This document shows, piece by piece, positions 30,279 to 39,500 of a DNA stretch of 41,676 nt (within the stretch, counting starts at the first letter, position 1; every line of letters begins with the position of its first letter). This DNA comes from Edaphobacter aggregans (GTDB lineage: Bacteria > Acidobacteriota > Terriglobia > Terriglobales > Acidobacteriaceae): assembly GCA_022736715.1 (NCBI GenBank), contig DZDJ01000010.1:1-41676 (forward strand), given 5' to 3'. The position numbers were made by a program, and so were the translations under genes. A model generated the notes under the pieces. That model saw only the letters and a program-made list of their open reading frames with translations, had not been told where the DNA came from and did not search any database.

Positions 30279-31039
30279 CTGCTCTTCTCCTTTGCAGAAC
30301 AATGCCAAAAAACTCCCTGCATATCATTACCTTATCGCAATGCAGAAAGCCGTGAACATCCCACAAAGCAGTACGTCGACCTTCGTGATGAGATCATGGA
30401 TGGTATCGCCAGAAAAATGCCACGCCAATGAACTCTCTGCTCCGCTGCGCGTGATTGGAGAGGGCCGCGGTAACAAGGAGAATCTGGCGGACGCTGCCTG
30501 GAAGTCGGAGCTTTCTTTCTCTGTCAAACAGACAATGCCTGTAACTCATCTTTCCGGTTTGGGAGTGGCATCAGATTCCGGGAGTGACAAGCACCGCAAT
30601 TGGAGGAACTCTGACGCCACAGGGCAGCATGGGCGAGGATTTTGCGGGAGGAGCTTCCGACAGCACTTACGGCGGCGTGGCAGGAGGGAGTGCACGCATG
30701 TCATTGCCGTAATCAGGGACGCGGTGAAAATGATTGCATACTTCGGTGGTTCGACCAAATGACTATGCAAATACCTGCATATCTTTGTTCCCGTAACAGC
30801 CTGAATCCGGATTGAGCCGCCTGCCATTCGATCCGGCTTCCACTTACTCATTCCATCTGCCGGGCCAATACAAGCCCTTCAGTAATCTACAGTTCTTTCC
30901 TCGTTCTCCGCGTAATGGTCGCCTTCTGACTACAGAAAGCGGCCCAACACTGCGCTGGATTTGAACAGGCCGGGACGGCTTGGCATACAAGTTGCTCTTT
31001 TCGGCAGGGACATCTGCTCGTGAATTGAGGACTTGCCGA
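30279..31039. other. 761-bp low-coding region with gene remnant
   Basis: Apart from the lyase fragment at 30548-30712, I see no gene. A plus-strand open frame at 30265-30762 has no family features. TATGCA-AATACC-TGCATA at 30764-30781 is a perfect 6-bp inverted repeat. The stretch 30790-31039 is less GC-rich than the neighbours and should hold the promoter of the NHL-protein gene; TTGAAC (30959) and CATACA (about 30982) at 17 bp is the only weak match found. Confidence 0.4.
30548..30712 (+). pseudogene. decayed fragment of a polysaccharide lyase family 8 gene
   Basis: A 54-residue stretch between stop codons reads FPVWEWHQIPGVTS, then about 17 residues, then FAGGASDSTYG. This order and spacing match the central part of family 8 lyases (hyaluronate/chondroitin/xanthan lyases), which carry a PVWDWxxIPGTT motif followed by a FVGGVSDGxYG strand. 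There is no start codon in frame, a stop precedes the fragment within three codons, and TAA ends it, so it is a relic. Neighbouring frames may hold more scrambled pieces, but none is clear. The family assignment is from memory of these motifs. Confidence 0.5.
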
Positions 31040-34000
31040 ATGCGAACTACTTATCAACGCTCTACCCCCTTGCGGTTGGCTCGACGCCCAGTTATTGCGC
31101 TCTTCCTGCTGGCACTCTTCTTCTACTTCTCCAGGGACATACAAGCAGCGCAGACCTCCATTATTTTCACCGGAGTTCAGACCCAGGTCACCGTATCTAG
31201 CGGTCTGAATGCACCTTCAGGAATCACGGTCAATAGTGATGGCACGCTATACATTGCTGACACAAACAACAACCGCATTATCCGGCTGACCTCCGCCGGC
31301 AGCACAAGCGTGCTGGGCACTGGCACGCTGAACGCGCCAAGCGCGGTCGCAGTGGACACCGCCAAGAATCTCTACATTGCAGATACCGGCAACAGCCGTA
31401 TTCTGAAGGTAAGCGCCAATGGCAGCGTAACAACAGTCAACACTGCCACTCTTGGCACTCCTCTCAGCGCACCATCCGGATTGGCCACAGACGCAGCCGG
31501 AAATCTCTACATCGCGGACACGAACAACAATCGCATTGTTCAGGTGACTGCTGCCGGCACGGCGCAACTCTTCAGCACCGGCAGCTTAAGCCTGAATCAC
31601 CCACAGGGGATTGCGATCGACAGTGTTGGGAATTTATTTATTGCAGATACTAACAATGGCCGCATTGTTGAAGTCACCAGCAGCGGCAACGCGCAGCAAG
31701 TCAATCCAGATGGCCTGACATTGACGCATCCAATTGGAATTGGAATTGACAAGCAGGGAAACCTGTTTGTGTCGGATGCATCTACCAGTCAGGTGATGGA
31801 GCTGAGCTACACGGGCGATGGATATGTGCTCGGCGCAAGTGGATTGGATCTGAGCGGACCATCCAATCTTGCAGTGGATGCCTCCGGCGACCTGTACATT
31901 GCGGACACCAATAACAACCGGCTTGTGCAGTTACAACTAAACGCAGTGGATATTGGCGCTATACCGATCGGCCAGACCGTCAATGTAGTACTGAATTACA
32001 CCGTGAAAAACGCCGCAACTCTTGGCAGCATTGAAGTGCTTACCACTGGAGCAGCCGCGGGGGACTTTGCCAATACAGGCGGCGGGACCTGCCAGGCCTC
32101 GCATGCTTACAACGCGAATGATACCTGCACGGTGACGTTGTCGTTCTCTCCTGCTGTCGCAGGTGCACGCTCCGGGGCCGTTGTACTTGCTGACCCAACA
32201 GGCGGCGTGCTCGAAGAGGCTTTTCTCCATGGAATCGGCCAGGGGCCACAGCTTGCATTTTCCTCCAGTGCCGCTGCCGCGCTCAGTTTTGGCCCACTTG
32301 TGCTGAATATGCCAGTTGCAACCATCACCGATGGCGTCGGCAATCTGTACGTGGCGGATTCTGCCAACAACCGTGTCCTGAAACTAACACCGCAGGGAAG
32401 CAGCTCTGTTCTGAACACAGGCAACATAACTCCAGGACAGGTCGCCGGCATTGCCATGGATGCTGCGGGCAATCTCTACCTTGCGGATGAAACCAATCAA
32501 CGCATTGTTGAAGTAACTCCGCAAGGCACTGCCAGTACGCTCAACTTTACCGCCAGCGGCATCTCCTTTCCGAATCCACTTACTCCGCATGGGCTGGCAG
32601 CCAGCGGTTCTGGCGCCTTGTATATTGCCGATACCGCTAACAATCGCATTCTGCATAGAACGCTGGATGGCGTGGTCAATATAGTCAACACTGGCACCAT
32701 GGCGCCCGCAACGCCTTATGGTATTGCAGTGGATGGTCCAGGAAATCTCTATATTGCAGACTCTGGAAACAATCGCATTTTGAAAGTGGCTCCAGGCGGA
32801 GTGACATCGGTTGTCAGTACTGGCACCACAACTTTGCAGGCCCCTCAAGGCCTGGCGCTCGATCCTTCCGGCTCACTCTACATCGCCGACAGCAACAACA
32901 ATCGCATCGTCAAAGTTACTCCGCAAGGAAGTATTTCTACTCTGGATACAGGCATGGCCTTGTCAAGCCCGGCCGGGGTCGACATAGATTCCGCAGGGAA
33001 CCTTTATATTGCCGACTCTGCCAACAATCGCATTCTCAAGCTGGATCGCGCAGATGCGCCTTCGTTGCAGTTTCTAAGCGCAAATATTGGCGTCACCAGC
33101 AGCGACAGTCCTCAAACAACGAGCGTGGAGAACATTGGCAACCAGGCACTGACCTTCAGCGCAATTACTCTGGATGCCGGAGACAATCATTTCTCCATCG
33201 CAAGCAGCGGGAACAATGTATGTACGGCAACCACCTCACTCAGTCCTGGCGTTGATTGCAATATCTTTACCTCTTTCACGCCCGCAGCCACAGGACAACT
33301 TAGCGGCGCTGTCACGCTGACAGACAATGCGCAGAATGCCCCTGCCGCACAGCAACAGATCCAATTGGCAGGAACTGGACTGGATGTAGAATCCGCCTTC
33401 AACATCAGTGGCCCTGCCGCCGTCTACGTGGGTTCGGCTGGAAACACATACACGGTGACTGCGCTGGATGCTGCGAATGCGACCGATGTTGGCTTCAACG
33501 GCACACTTACCGTCAGCATCACGGGAGCTTCCACGGCAAGCACCAGCGTCACGCTGACCAACGGTGCCGGAACGTTTTCCCTTCCGATGCTGTCCGTCAC
33601 CGGAACTTACACACTGACAGTGACCAGCCCTCATGCGACTGGGTCAACGATGATCACGGCACAGATTGCACCAGAGAACCTTACCTGGTCCACACCAGCT
33701 TCCATCACTTACGGCACTGCACTCAGCAGCGCGCAATTGAATGCAACAGTCACCGGTAATGGTGGCGCTGCCATCGCCGGAACTTATACTTACACCCCTG
33801 CATCCGGGACGGTTCTGGATGCGGGAACGCAGACGCTCAACGTGACCTTTACGCCGAACGACTCCGCACAATACTCCGTCAAGAGTGGCTCTGTCACGTT
33901 GACCGTAAACCAGGCTCTTACGACGCTGACGCTGGCCACCTCTGCGGCCAGCGTCACATCCGGCACTTCTGTCACATTTACTGCTACAGTCAGTGCCACT

Positions 34001-34759
34001 GCCGGGACACCCGCTGGCAGCGTCAACTTTCTGGACGGCAGCACGTTGCTGGGAACCAGTGCATTGAACGCGCAGGGCGTGGCCAGTTTCAGCACCAATG
34101 CTCTGACGGTGGGCGTCCATGCCATTACGGCCAGCTATGGTGGCGACACGAACTATGCTGTTTCCAGCTCGGCTGCTCTTTCCCAAACGGTGGCCGCAGC
34201 AACACCTCCGGATTATTCTGTCACCATCAATCCGACATCGCTCAGCGTGAAGCAAGGCTCCTCCGGAACGGCCTCCATCACCATCACGCCCGTGGGCGCT
34301 TTCACCGGAGCATTCTCCTTCGCATGTTCCGGTCTGCCTGCAAACAGCCGGTGCGGCTTTCAACCCACAAGCGCCAACGCGGACGGCAGCAACTCTCCTG
34401 TAACTGTGGCGATGTCCATCACCACCGACACAACCAGCGCCAGTCTGGCTTTACCGGCCACTCCGTTTGCACCCGGCAACATGCCTCTTGTAGCGGTGGC
34501 ACTCTTCTGGTTGCCCGGCAGTTTTCTGGGAGGCTTTTTGACGCTGCGCCGCCACCAACTCACAACCCACGGGAAGCATCTGCTCCTCTTGCTGGTTCTG
34601 ATGCTCCTTGTGGGCGGGTTGAGCGCGTGCGGTGGATCGTCCAGCGGCGGCACCAGTACGCCAACCACTCCGGTGGGAACCAGCACCGTGACTGTGACGG
34701 TTGCCTCCGGCGCCAGCGCCAACCATACAGCATCCCTCACCGTGGTGGTGACGCAATAA
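31040..34759 (+). CDS. exported NHL-repeat / Ig-like repeat protein with C-terminal two-helix lipobox module
   Basis: A 1239-residue exported protein. A signal peptide (basic LARRPVIALFLLALFFYF, cleavage near residue 36) is followed by 12 NHL-type repeats, each with LYIADTNNNRI or a close variant, forming two beta-propeller blocks (about residues 50-310 and 430-670) split by an ASH/SPD2-Hydin-like domain with a CQAS...CTVTLSFSP pair. A second ASH domain (about 675-780), a filamin-like module, an MBG-type segment (ITYGTALSSAQLNATV) and an Ig3-type repeat (GSVNFLDGSTLLGTSAL) follow. The end has a CSGLP Ig-like domain, membrane segment LVAVALFWLPG, basic loop, second hydrophobic segment ending LSAC (Cys1197) and a 43-residue tail ending TQ. 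The ATG 31040 is chosen over an upstream TTG for its signal peptide. Function is likely surface recognition or carbohydrate/cell contact; not determinable from sequence. Confidence 0.85.
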   Translation: MRTTYQRSTPLRLARRPVIALFLLALFFYFSRDIQAAQTSIIFTGVQTQVTVSSGLNAPSGITVNSDGTLYIADTNNNRIIRLTSAGSTSVLGTGTLNAPSAVAVDTAKNLYIADTGNSRILKVSANGSVTTVNTATLGTPLSAPSGLATDAAGNLYIADTNNNRIVQVTAAGTAQLFSTGSLSLNHPQGIAIDSVGNLFIADTNNGRIVEVTSSGNAQQVNPDGLTLTHPIGIGIDKQGNLFVSDASTSQVMELSYTGDGYVLGASGLDLSGPSNLAVDASGDLYIADTNNNRLVQLQLNAVDIGAIPIGQTVNVVLNYTVKNAATLGSIEVLTTGAAAGDFANTGGGTCQASHAYNANDTCTVTLSFSPAVAGARSGAVVLADPTGGVLEEAFLHGIGQGPQLAFSSSAAAALSFGPLVLNMPVATITDGVGNLYVADSANNRVLKLTPQGSSSVLNTGNITPGQVAGIAMDAAGNLYLADETNQRIVEVTPQGTASTLNFTASGISFPNPLTPHGLAASGSGALYIADTANNRILHRTLDGVVNIVNTGTMAPATPYGIAVDGPGNLYIADSGNNRILKVAPGGVTSVVSTGTTTLQAPQGLALDPSGSLYIADSNNNRIVKVTPQGSISTLDTGMALSSPAGVDIDSAGNLYIADSANNRILKLDRADAPSLQFLSANIGVTSSDSPQTTSVENIGNQALTFSAITLDAGDNHFSIASSGNNVCTATTSLSPGVDCNIFTSFTPAATGQLSGAVTLTDNAQNAPAAQQQIQLAGTGLDVESAFNISGPAAVYVGSAGNTYTVTALDAANATDVGFNGTLTVSITGASTASTSVTLTNGAGTFSLPMLSVTGTYTLTVTSPHATGSTMITAQIAPENLTWSTPASITYGTALSSAQLNATVTGNGGAAIAGTYTYTPASGTVLDAGTQTLNVTFTPNDSAQYSVKSGSVTLTVNQALTTLTLATSAASVTSGTSVTFTATVSATAGTPAGSVNFLDGSTLLGTSALNAQGVASFSTNALTVGVHAITASYGGDTNYAVSSSAALSQTVAAATPPDYSVTINPTSLSVKQGSSGTASITITPVGAFTGAFSFACSGLPANSRCGFQPTSANADGSNSPVTVAMSITTDTTSASLALPATPFAPGNMPLVAVALFWLPGSFLGGFLTLRRHQLTTHGKHLLLLLVLMLLVGGLSACGGSSSGGTSTPTTPVGTSTVTVTVASGASANHTASLTVVVTQ

Positions 34760-34795
34760 AAAGCAGCCGGGTCCGTTGAGAGCGGGGCCGGCTGC
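34757..34795 (-). terminator. intrinsic terminator of the porin-OmpA gene
   Basis: Read on the minus strand, the 8-bp stem GCAGCCGG/CCGGCTGC (34763-34795, G/C-rich and extendable inside the loop) is followed at once by TTTTTATT. It lies 24 bp beyond the minus-strand stop codon and abuts the stop of the convergent NHL gene, where the T-run overlaps its TAA. Confidence 0.8.
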
Positions 34796-34818
34796 ACTGG
34801 AGTTGCATTGATTTCCAA

Positions 34819-36462
34819 CTACTTTTTGTGTGTTGCATGGTGACGGCGGTTGGGGTGCAGGCTGCTCAGGTCCACCGGCTTCGTACCGGGAACATCCTTA
34901 TCAAAGGACGCGCCCGAAGGCACGAGGTATGTCTCTACCTGGAGCGCCTGCTCATCGCTGGAGCGCAGTTGAATGCGCGAAGCATCGATACCCTTTTCAG
35001 CGGTCAGATACTTCTCTGTATTCACCACACGATCTGCAGCCAGCCGGTCGCCGTGCCGCTCCTTGCCGCCGCTTTCCCCCACCAGCACCAGCGCGGCATC
35101 CGAAGTGCGCTGTAGTGCAAGCGCAACATCGTCCAGGCAGGCTTTGGCTTCGTTGTCCACGCGGACGGGCCTGCGCTTGTCCCGCGCAAAGGACGCTGTG
35201 CATAGCTTCTCCGTCTTCGGAGCAGGTGGCGGAGGGGGCGCTTCTACACTGACGTTTGTCGTGGCAGATGCAGAGTGTCCTGCCTTGTCTGTCACATTGC
35301 AGGTGACAGTAATCCGCCCCGGAGCTGCATCCGTCGTATTCAAGGTTGCCGTTGCTTCCGTACCCGCAATGCTGCCAGCAGATGTGCTGTAGCTATAGGT
35401 CAGCGGAAGGTTCTGCGGACTGACAGCGCTGCTGGCAATCGTTACCGGTTCTCCCGGCCTGATGGTTGCGGGATTTGCCGTGCAGGAAATAGTTGGCGGA
35501 TCGTAGGCCTTCACCGTGAATGTCGCTTTGCACTCGGCAGACTCCGCCGGCTTTGCGCCCTCGCTCACCTGCCCCATGACGGTATACCTTCCCGGAGCAA
35601 GGTTTTCCGTTGCAATGCTGGCGTTGGGCCCGCTTCCACTGACCTTCACACCTGAGGCGGACCAATGATACGTTGCCGGCTTTTTCGCATTCAGATTCGC
35701 AGCCACGCCGGAAACAGTCATCGGGTCACCGGGATAAACCACCGCCGGAGCTGCCGTGCACGCATAGGTCACCGGCTTGGGTGGTTCTACACTGCCAAGA
35801 TGCAGCACCAGACCAGTGCTGAGACGCGCAATGTCCAGGTTCGCACGTCCGCCGCTGGTTGCCGTGACAGGGCCATAGCTTTCATGCACATACTGGTAGT
35901 CCGCCTGAAATAGCCGTAATGCGAGATGATGCTGAAAGAACGGCAACTGATAATCAATGCCGCCGCCAACCGTAATCGCCGGCCCCCAGGTGCACTTGTT
36001 GTAGAAGTACCCGGTGCCGCCAATGCTGGGAAGGTTCGCGCCTGTCACTCTTGCTCCGCCAACCAGTGCATGGGCAAAAGGGGTGAGGTTCTCCAATGGC
36101 AAGCGGAAGATGGGACCGAGGGAGTACGTGGCAGCGCCGTCATTCGAAGTCTCCGGGTGCAACCCAACTTCCAGCTGAGCTCCGGCATAACGGTTGAAAT
36201 AGTACGCGCCGCTATAGATAGAGCCAACATTGATCGCGCGAAAGGTGGTGCCCGTGGGCGTGCCCTGCACAGAACCATGTGGGGCCCAATAGGAATAGCC
36301 CGCAAAAATGTCCCAGCGGGACAGGTTCACGTCCGGCGTACCGGTCCGCCTGGTCTGCGCATGCACGGCAGGCACAGCGAAAGCCAGCCCGCACAACAAA
36401 ATGACAGCGCACTGGCACCAGCAACCCATCTTCTTCTTTAAAACTTCGCTCGTGTGCAACAT
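34819..36462 (-). CDS. outer-membrane porin-like barrel with Ig-like domains and OmpA C-terminal domain
   Basis: A 547-residue outer-membrane protein. The signal peptide ends at VHA-Q (about residue 35). Residues 36-230 look like an 8-stranded OmpA-type barrel (WDIFAGYSYWAPHGS start, alternating aromatic strands, LDIARLSTGLVLHL end). Two Ig/PKD-like domains follow (YACTAAPAVVYPGDPMTVS and ISCTANPATIRPGEPVTIAS). After a proline hinge (PPPPPAP) comes an OmpA-like domain (ASFARDKRRPVRVDNEAKACLDDVALAL, LAADRVVNTEKYL, GIDASRIQLRS), which should bind peptidoglycan. CTCCTC (GAGGAG on the coding strand) lies 5 nt before ATG 36462; an ATG 33 nt downstream (36429) would still leave a signal peptide. 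It is 65 bp downstream of the giant NHL gene on the same strand and may be co-transcribed. Whether the periplasmic Ig domains carry ligands is unknown. Confidence 0.85.
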   Translation of the reverse strand: MLHTSEVLKKKMGCWCQCAVILLCGLAFAVPAVHAQTRRTGTPDVNLSRWDIFAGYSYWAPHGSVQGTPTGTTFRAINVGSIYSGAYYFNRYAGAQLEVGLHPETSNDGAATYSLGPIFRLPLENLTPFAHALVGGARVTGANLPSIGGTGYFYNKCTWGPAITVGGGIDYQLPFFQHHLALRLFQADYQYVHESYGPVTATSGGRANLDIARLSTGLVLHLGSVEPPKPVTYACTAAPAVVYPGDPMTVSGVAANLNAKKPATYHWSASGVKVSGSGPNASIATENLAPGRYTVMGQVSEGAKPAESAECKATFTVKAYDPPTISCTANPATIRPGEPVTIASSAVSPQNLPLTYSYSTSAGSIAGTEATATLNTTDAAPGRITVTCNVTDKAGHSASATTNVSVEAPPPPPAPKTEKLCTASFARDKRRPVRVDNEAKACLDDVALALQRTSDAALVLVGESGGKERHGDRLAADRVVNTEKYLTAEKGIDASRIQLRSSDEQALQVETYLVPSGASFDKDVPGTKPVDLSSLHPNRRHHATHKK

Positions 36463-36480
36463 CGCGGCTCCTCTTTATTA

Positions 36481-36514
36481 TGCGCAGCCTTTGACAGCAG
36501 GCAAAAGCTGCGCA
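36481..36514 (-). promoter_or_regulatory. hairpin between the two minus-strand surface-protein genes
   Basis: TGCGCAGC (36481-36488) pairs perfectly with GCTGCGCA (36507-36514) around an 18-nt loop, in the 65-bp gap after the giant NHL gene and ahead of the OmpA gene. On the minus strand it is followed by ATAATAAAG, not by a T-run, so it is more likely an mRNA processing or attenuation structure than a full terminator. Confidence 0.4.
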
Positions 36515-36527
36515 GTCCCTTGTTTGG

Positions 36528-39500
36528 CTATTGCGTGATGGTCAGCGTGAAGACACTCTGCTTCTGCTCTGCACCATTGCTTGCGCCCTGTGCTGCGCTT
36601 GCAAGCACCTGCACCTGGTATGCTCCCGCGGGAGCACCCGGGACGCCGCAGCAGTCTGTGGCCCCGCATCCCGTCAAACCGCCCAACGCGCCCGCAAGCG
36701 CCACAACCGCCAACAGAACCAGCAGCGCACGATGCAGCTTCACTCGCAGTTTCTTGCGCTCAAATGCAAGGAAGCCCATCAGCACGCCTCCCGGCAGCCA
36801 GAACAAAGCAGCCGGCAGGACCTTCAACGTTCCCGATTGGTTCTCCGCCACCGTGCCGGTTCCTGGCCCCAGCGTCGCAATGGTCAGCTTGGCATTGAGC
36901 ACCGTATTGCTGCCATCGGCTGCGACCGTTGCCGGACTGAAGATGCACTGCGCATAGTCTGGCAGTCCGGAGCAGCTCAGGCCAATGCTGCCGGTGAACC
37001 CGCCAACCGGCGTGATCGTCAGATTTGTTACGGCTGACTGTCCGCGCTTGATCGACAGGCTGCCTGGATTGCTGGTGATCGAGTAATCCGGAGACGTCAC
37101 CGTCTCGATCAACGCCGTGGATGTACTACCGGCATAATTTGCATCGCCACCATACACCGCCGTAATCGTATGTGTTCCCGACGTCAGCGTATTGGTGTTG
37201 AACGATGCTGTGCCGCCTGCATTGAGCGAAGCTGTTCCCAGCAGCGTAGTGCCATCGTAGAAATTCATGCTGCCCGTTGGCGTGCCCGTCGTCGCAGAGG
37301 CCGTCATGCCTGTGAATTGGATCGTCGAATGCAGGTTGGCGCTGGTGCCCGACGAGGTCAACGTTGTTGTAGTCGATGCCTGTGTCACCGTCAGCCCCAC
37401 GCTGGTGCTGGAAGTAGTGTAAGCACTGCCACCATCAAAGCTAACGTTGATGGTGTGTGCCCCCACGGCCAGCCCCGTCGGCACCGCAATCTGGAAGGTG
37501 TTGTTTGCACCTGCGGTTACCGTCAGAGCTGTGGTGGTATCCAGCATCGCCGTGAAATCCGCAGCCGTAATGCCCGTTGCATTCGACGGGGTCAACGTTA
37601 CGGTTACAGCGGGTGGCGTAGTGCCGTAGATGTAGCTGGCCGAGGGCGATGCTGCGGCCGCCAGCGCAACCGTCGTTTGCGTCACATCAAACGAACTGCT
37701 CGTAGCCGTGACTGATTTTGTATCGCTCAACTGCAGTGTTGCTGTCAGCGAGTCATTTGTTTCCGGCACCGGCAGGGAAAGCGTGCTGTACGTGGCCAGG
37801 CCCGTACTGCCGGTCGTAGTTGAGGAAGCGCCACCCAGCGTACCCGTGCTGGCGGCAACAGAAACCGGTACTCCGGTATAGGCCAGCGGGCTGCCCGATT
37901 CGTTCACCTGCACCGCAGGGGCAGGCGTAATGGCAGATCCTGCCACAATATCGGTTGGTTGTTGCTGGAAGGCGATGGAGTAGTTTGTTTGCACTGCACC
38001 GGCATCCACGCAGGCAGTTCCGCTGTAGCTGGTGGAACGCGGTTCACCCCGCTGATCGGTCGTCAGACCACTGTCATTCTGCACTGCACCGGCACAAATG
38101 GCCGCACTCTTCGGCAATGGCAGCATTGTCTGCGTCGGACCACCATACAGGCCCAGCGTTGCCAGGTTCGGATCGCTACTGGTCGCATTCGTATTGGAAG
38201 CGCAGGTGTAGCAATCGTCTTCGGTGTTGCTGCTGTCGATGTTCCCCCAGTAGACGTTGCTGTCCGCAGTAGTATTGGCTCCGCCGCCGGTCTGGCTGTA
38301 GATAGCGGCGCCATTGCCGGTGGCGGCCAAGTTGCCGCTGAAGATGCTGTTGGTCAGCTCCGCGGTGCCTTCGTTCAGCACTGCGCCACCACCGCGGGAA
38401 CCGCCCCCGGCCATGTTTCCACTGTAGGTATTGGCCCGCAACACCGCGGTGGTGTTGTCAATCAGCACAGCGCCGCCGCCGCCATTCGGACCAGCGGCCT
38501 GATTGCCGACAAAGGTGCTGTTGGTCACGGTCAGGGTGCTCTGGTCATCGGCAATGGCGCCGCCGTATCGGGCCGCCAGGTTGCCCTGGAAGGTGCTGCC
38601 GCTAATTGTCAGGGAATTTGCAGAGGTGTATATCGCACCGCCGTCACTGTATGCCGGGTTGCCCTGCGCGGAGTTGCCGCTGAAGGTGCTGTTCTGGACC
38701 GTCAGAGTTCCGCCGCTATAAATCGCGCCGCCAGCGCCGCCGTTGGTCGTGTTGTTGCTGAATGTCATGCCCGTCAGGGTCAGGTTGCCGTTGTTGAGTA
38801 TGCCGCCGCCGTTATTGCTGCCGCTGTAGCCAGCAATGATGCTCAACGAAGCAATGGCCATGTTTGCCCCGGAATCCACCTGGAACACACGGCTCCCAGT
38901 GGCTCCGGAGACCTGCAACAGATTCGCTCCCGGGCCGGTGATGGTGACGTTTTTGACGACCTCAATCGGCCCGTACGTGAGCGCGATCACCTGCTGCGTG
39001 GCAAACTTTGTCGTGTCGAAGGTGATGCTGGCAGTTCCAGCATTGTTGGCATACTCCACGGCATCGCGCAGGCTGCAGGCAGCATCGGTCCCGGTTGTGG
39101 TGGAGCTTTGCGCTGTGCAGTTCGCCACAGACCCGGCGTCGTCGCTGGCCGTTGTCACCACCAGGTTCGGGGTTGCAACCGTGATGTTCGCCGAGGACCC
39201 GCTGATGCTCGGTGTGATCGTATCGGCTGCGGAGATGCTCTGCACCCCCGGCGTCTTTAATGTCATAGCGAACGACCCGGTCCCGGCCGTCAGCGTTGTA
39301 TTCGCCTGCAGCACTGCGCTTCCATCTGTGCTCTGGAAGCTGACCGTTCCCGCATAACCGGTCGCCACATTGCCATACAGATCATTTGCGGTCACCGTGA
39401 AATTGAATGGCGTTCCGGCCGTCGCATTCGCGGGCGCAGTCACTACCAGGTGCGTTGCCGGACCCGGAAGCACAACCGTCGATGCCGTTCCGGTGATCGC

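Noticed and set aside
30265-30762. 165-codon plus-strand open frame after the phosphatase
   Set aside because: It has no domain signal, starts inside the phosphatase gene on the other strand, and the recognisable lyase remnant is in a different frame.
30713-31039. Possible riboswitch (for example c-di-GMP type) ahead of the NHL gene
   Set aside because: I looked for a GEMM-like core and other common classes and found no matching conserved bases or stem order.
34480-34759. PEP-CTERM or LPXTG sorting signal at the end of the NHL protein
   Set aside because: There is no PEP motif or LPXTG, and the basic residues lie between two hydrophobic segments with a long tail after them, which fits neither signal.
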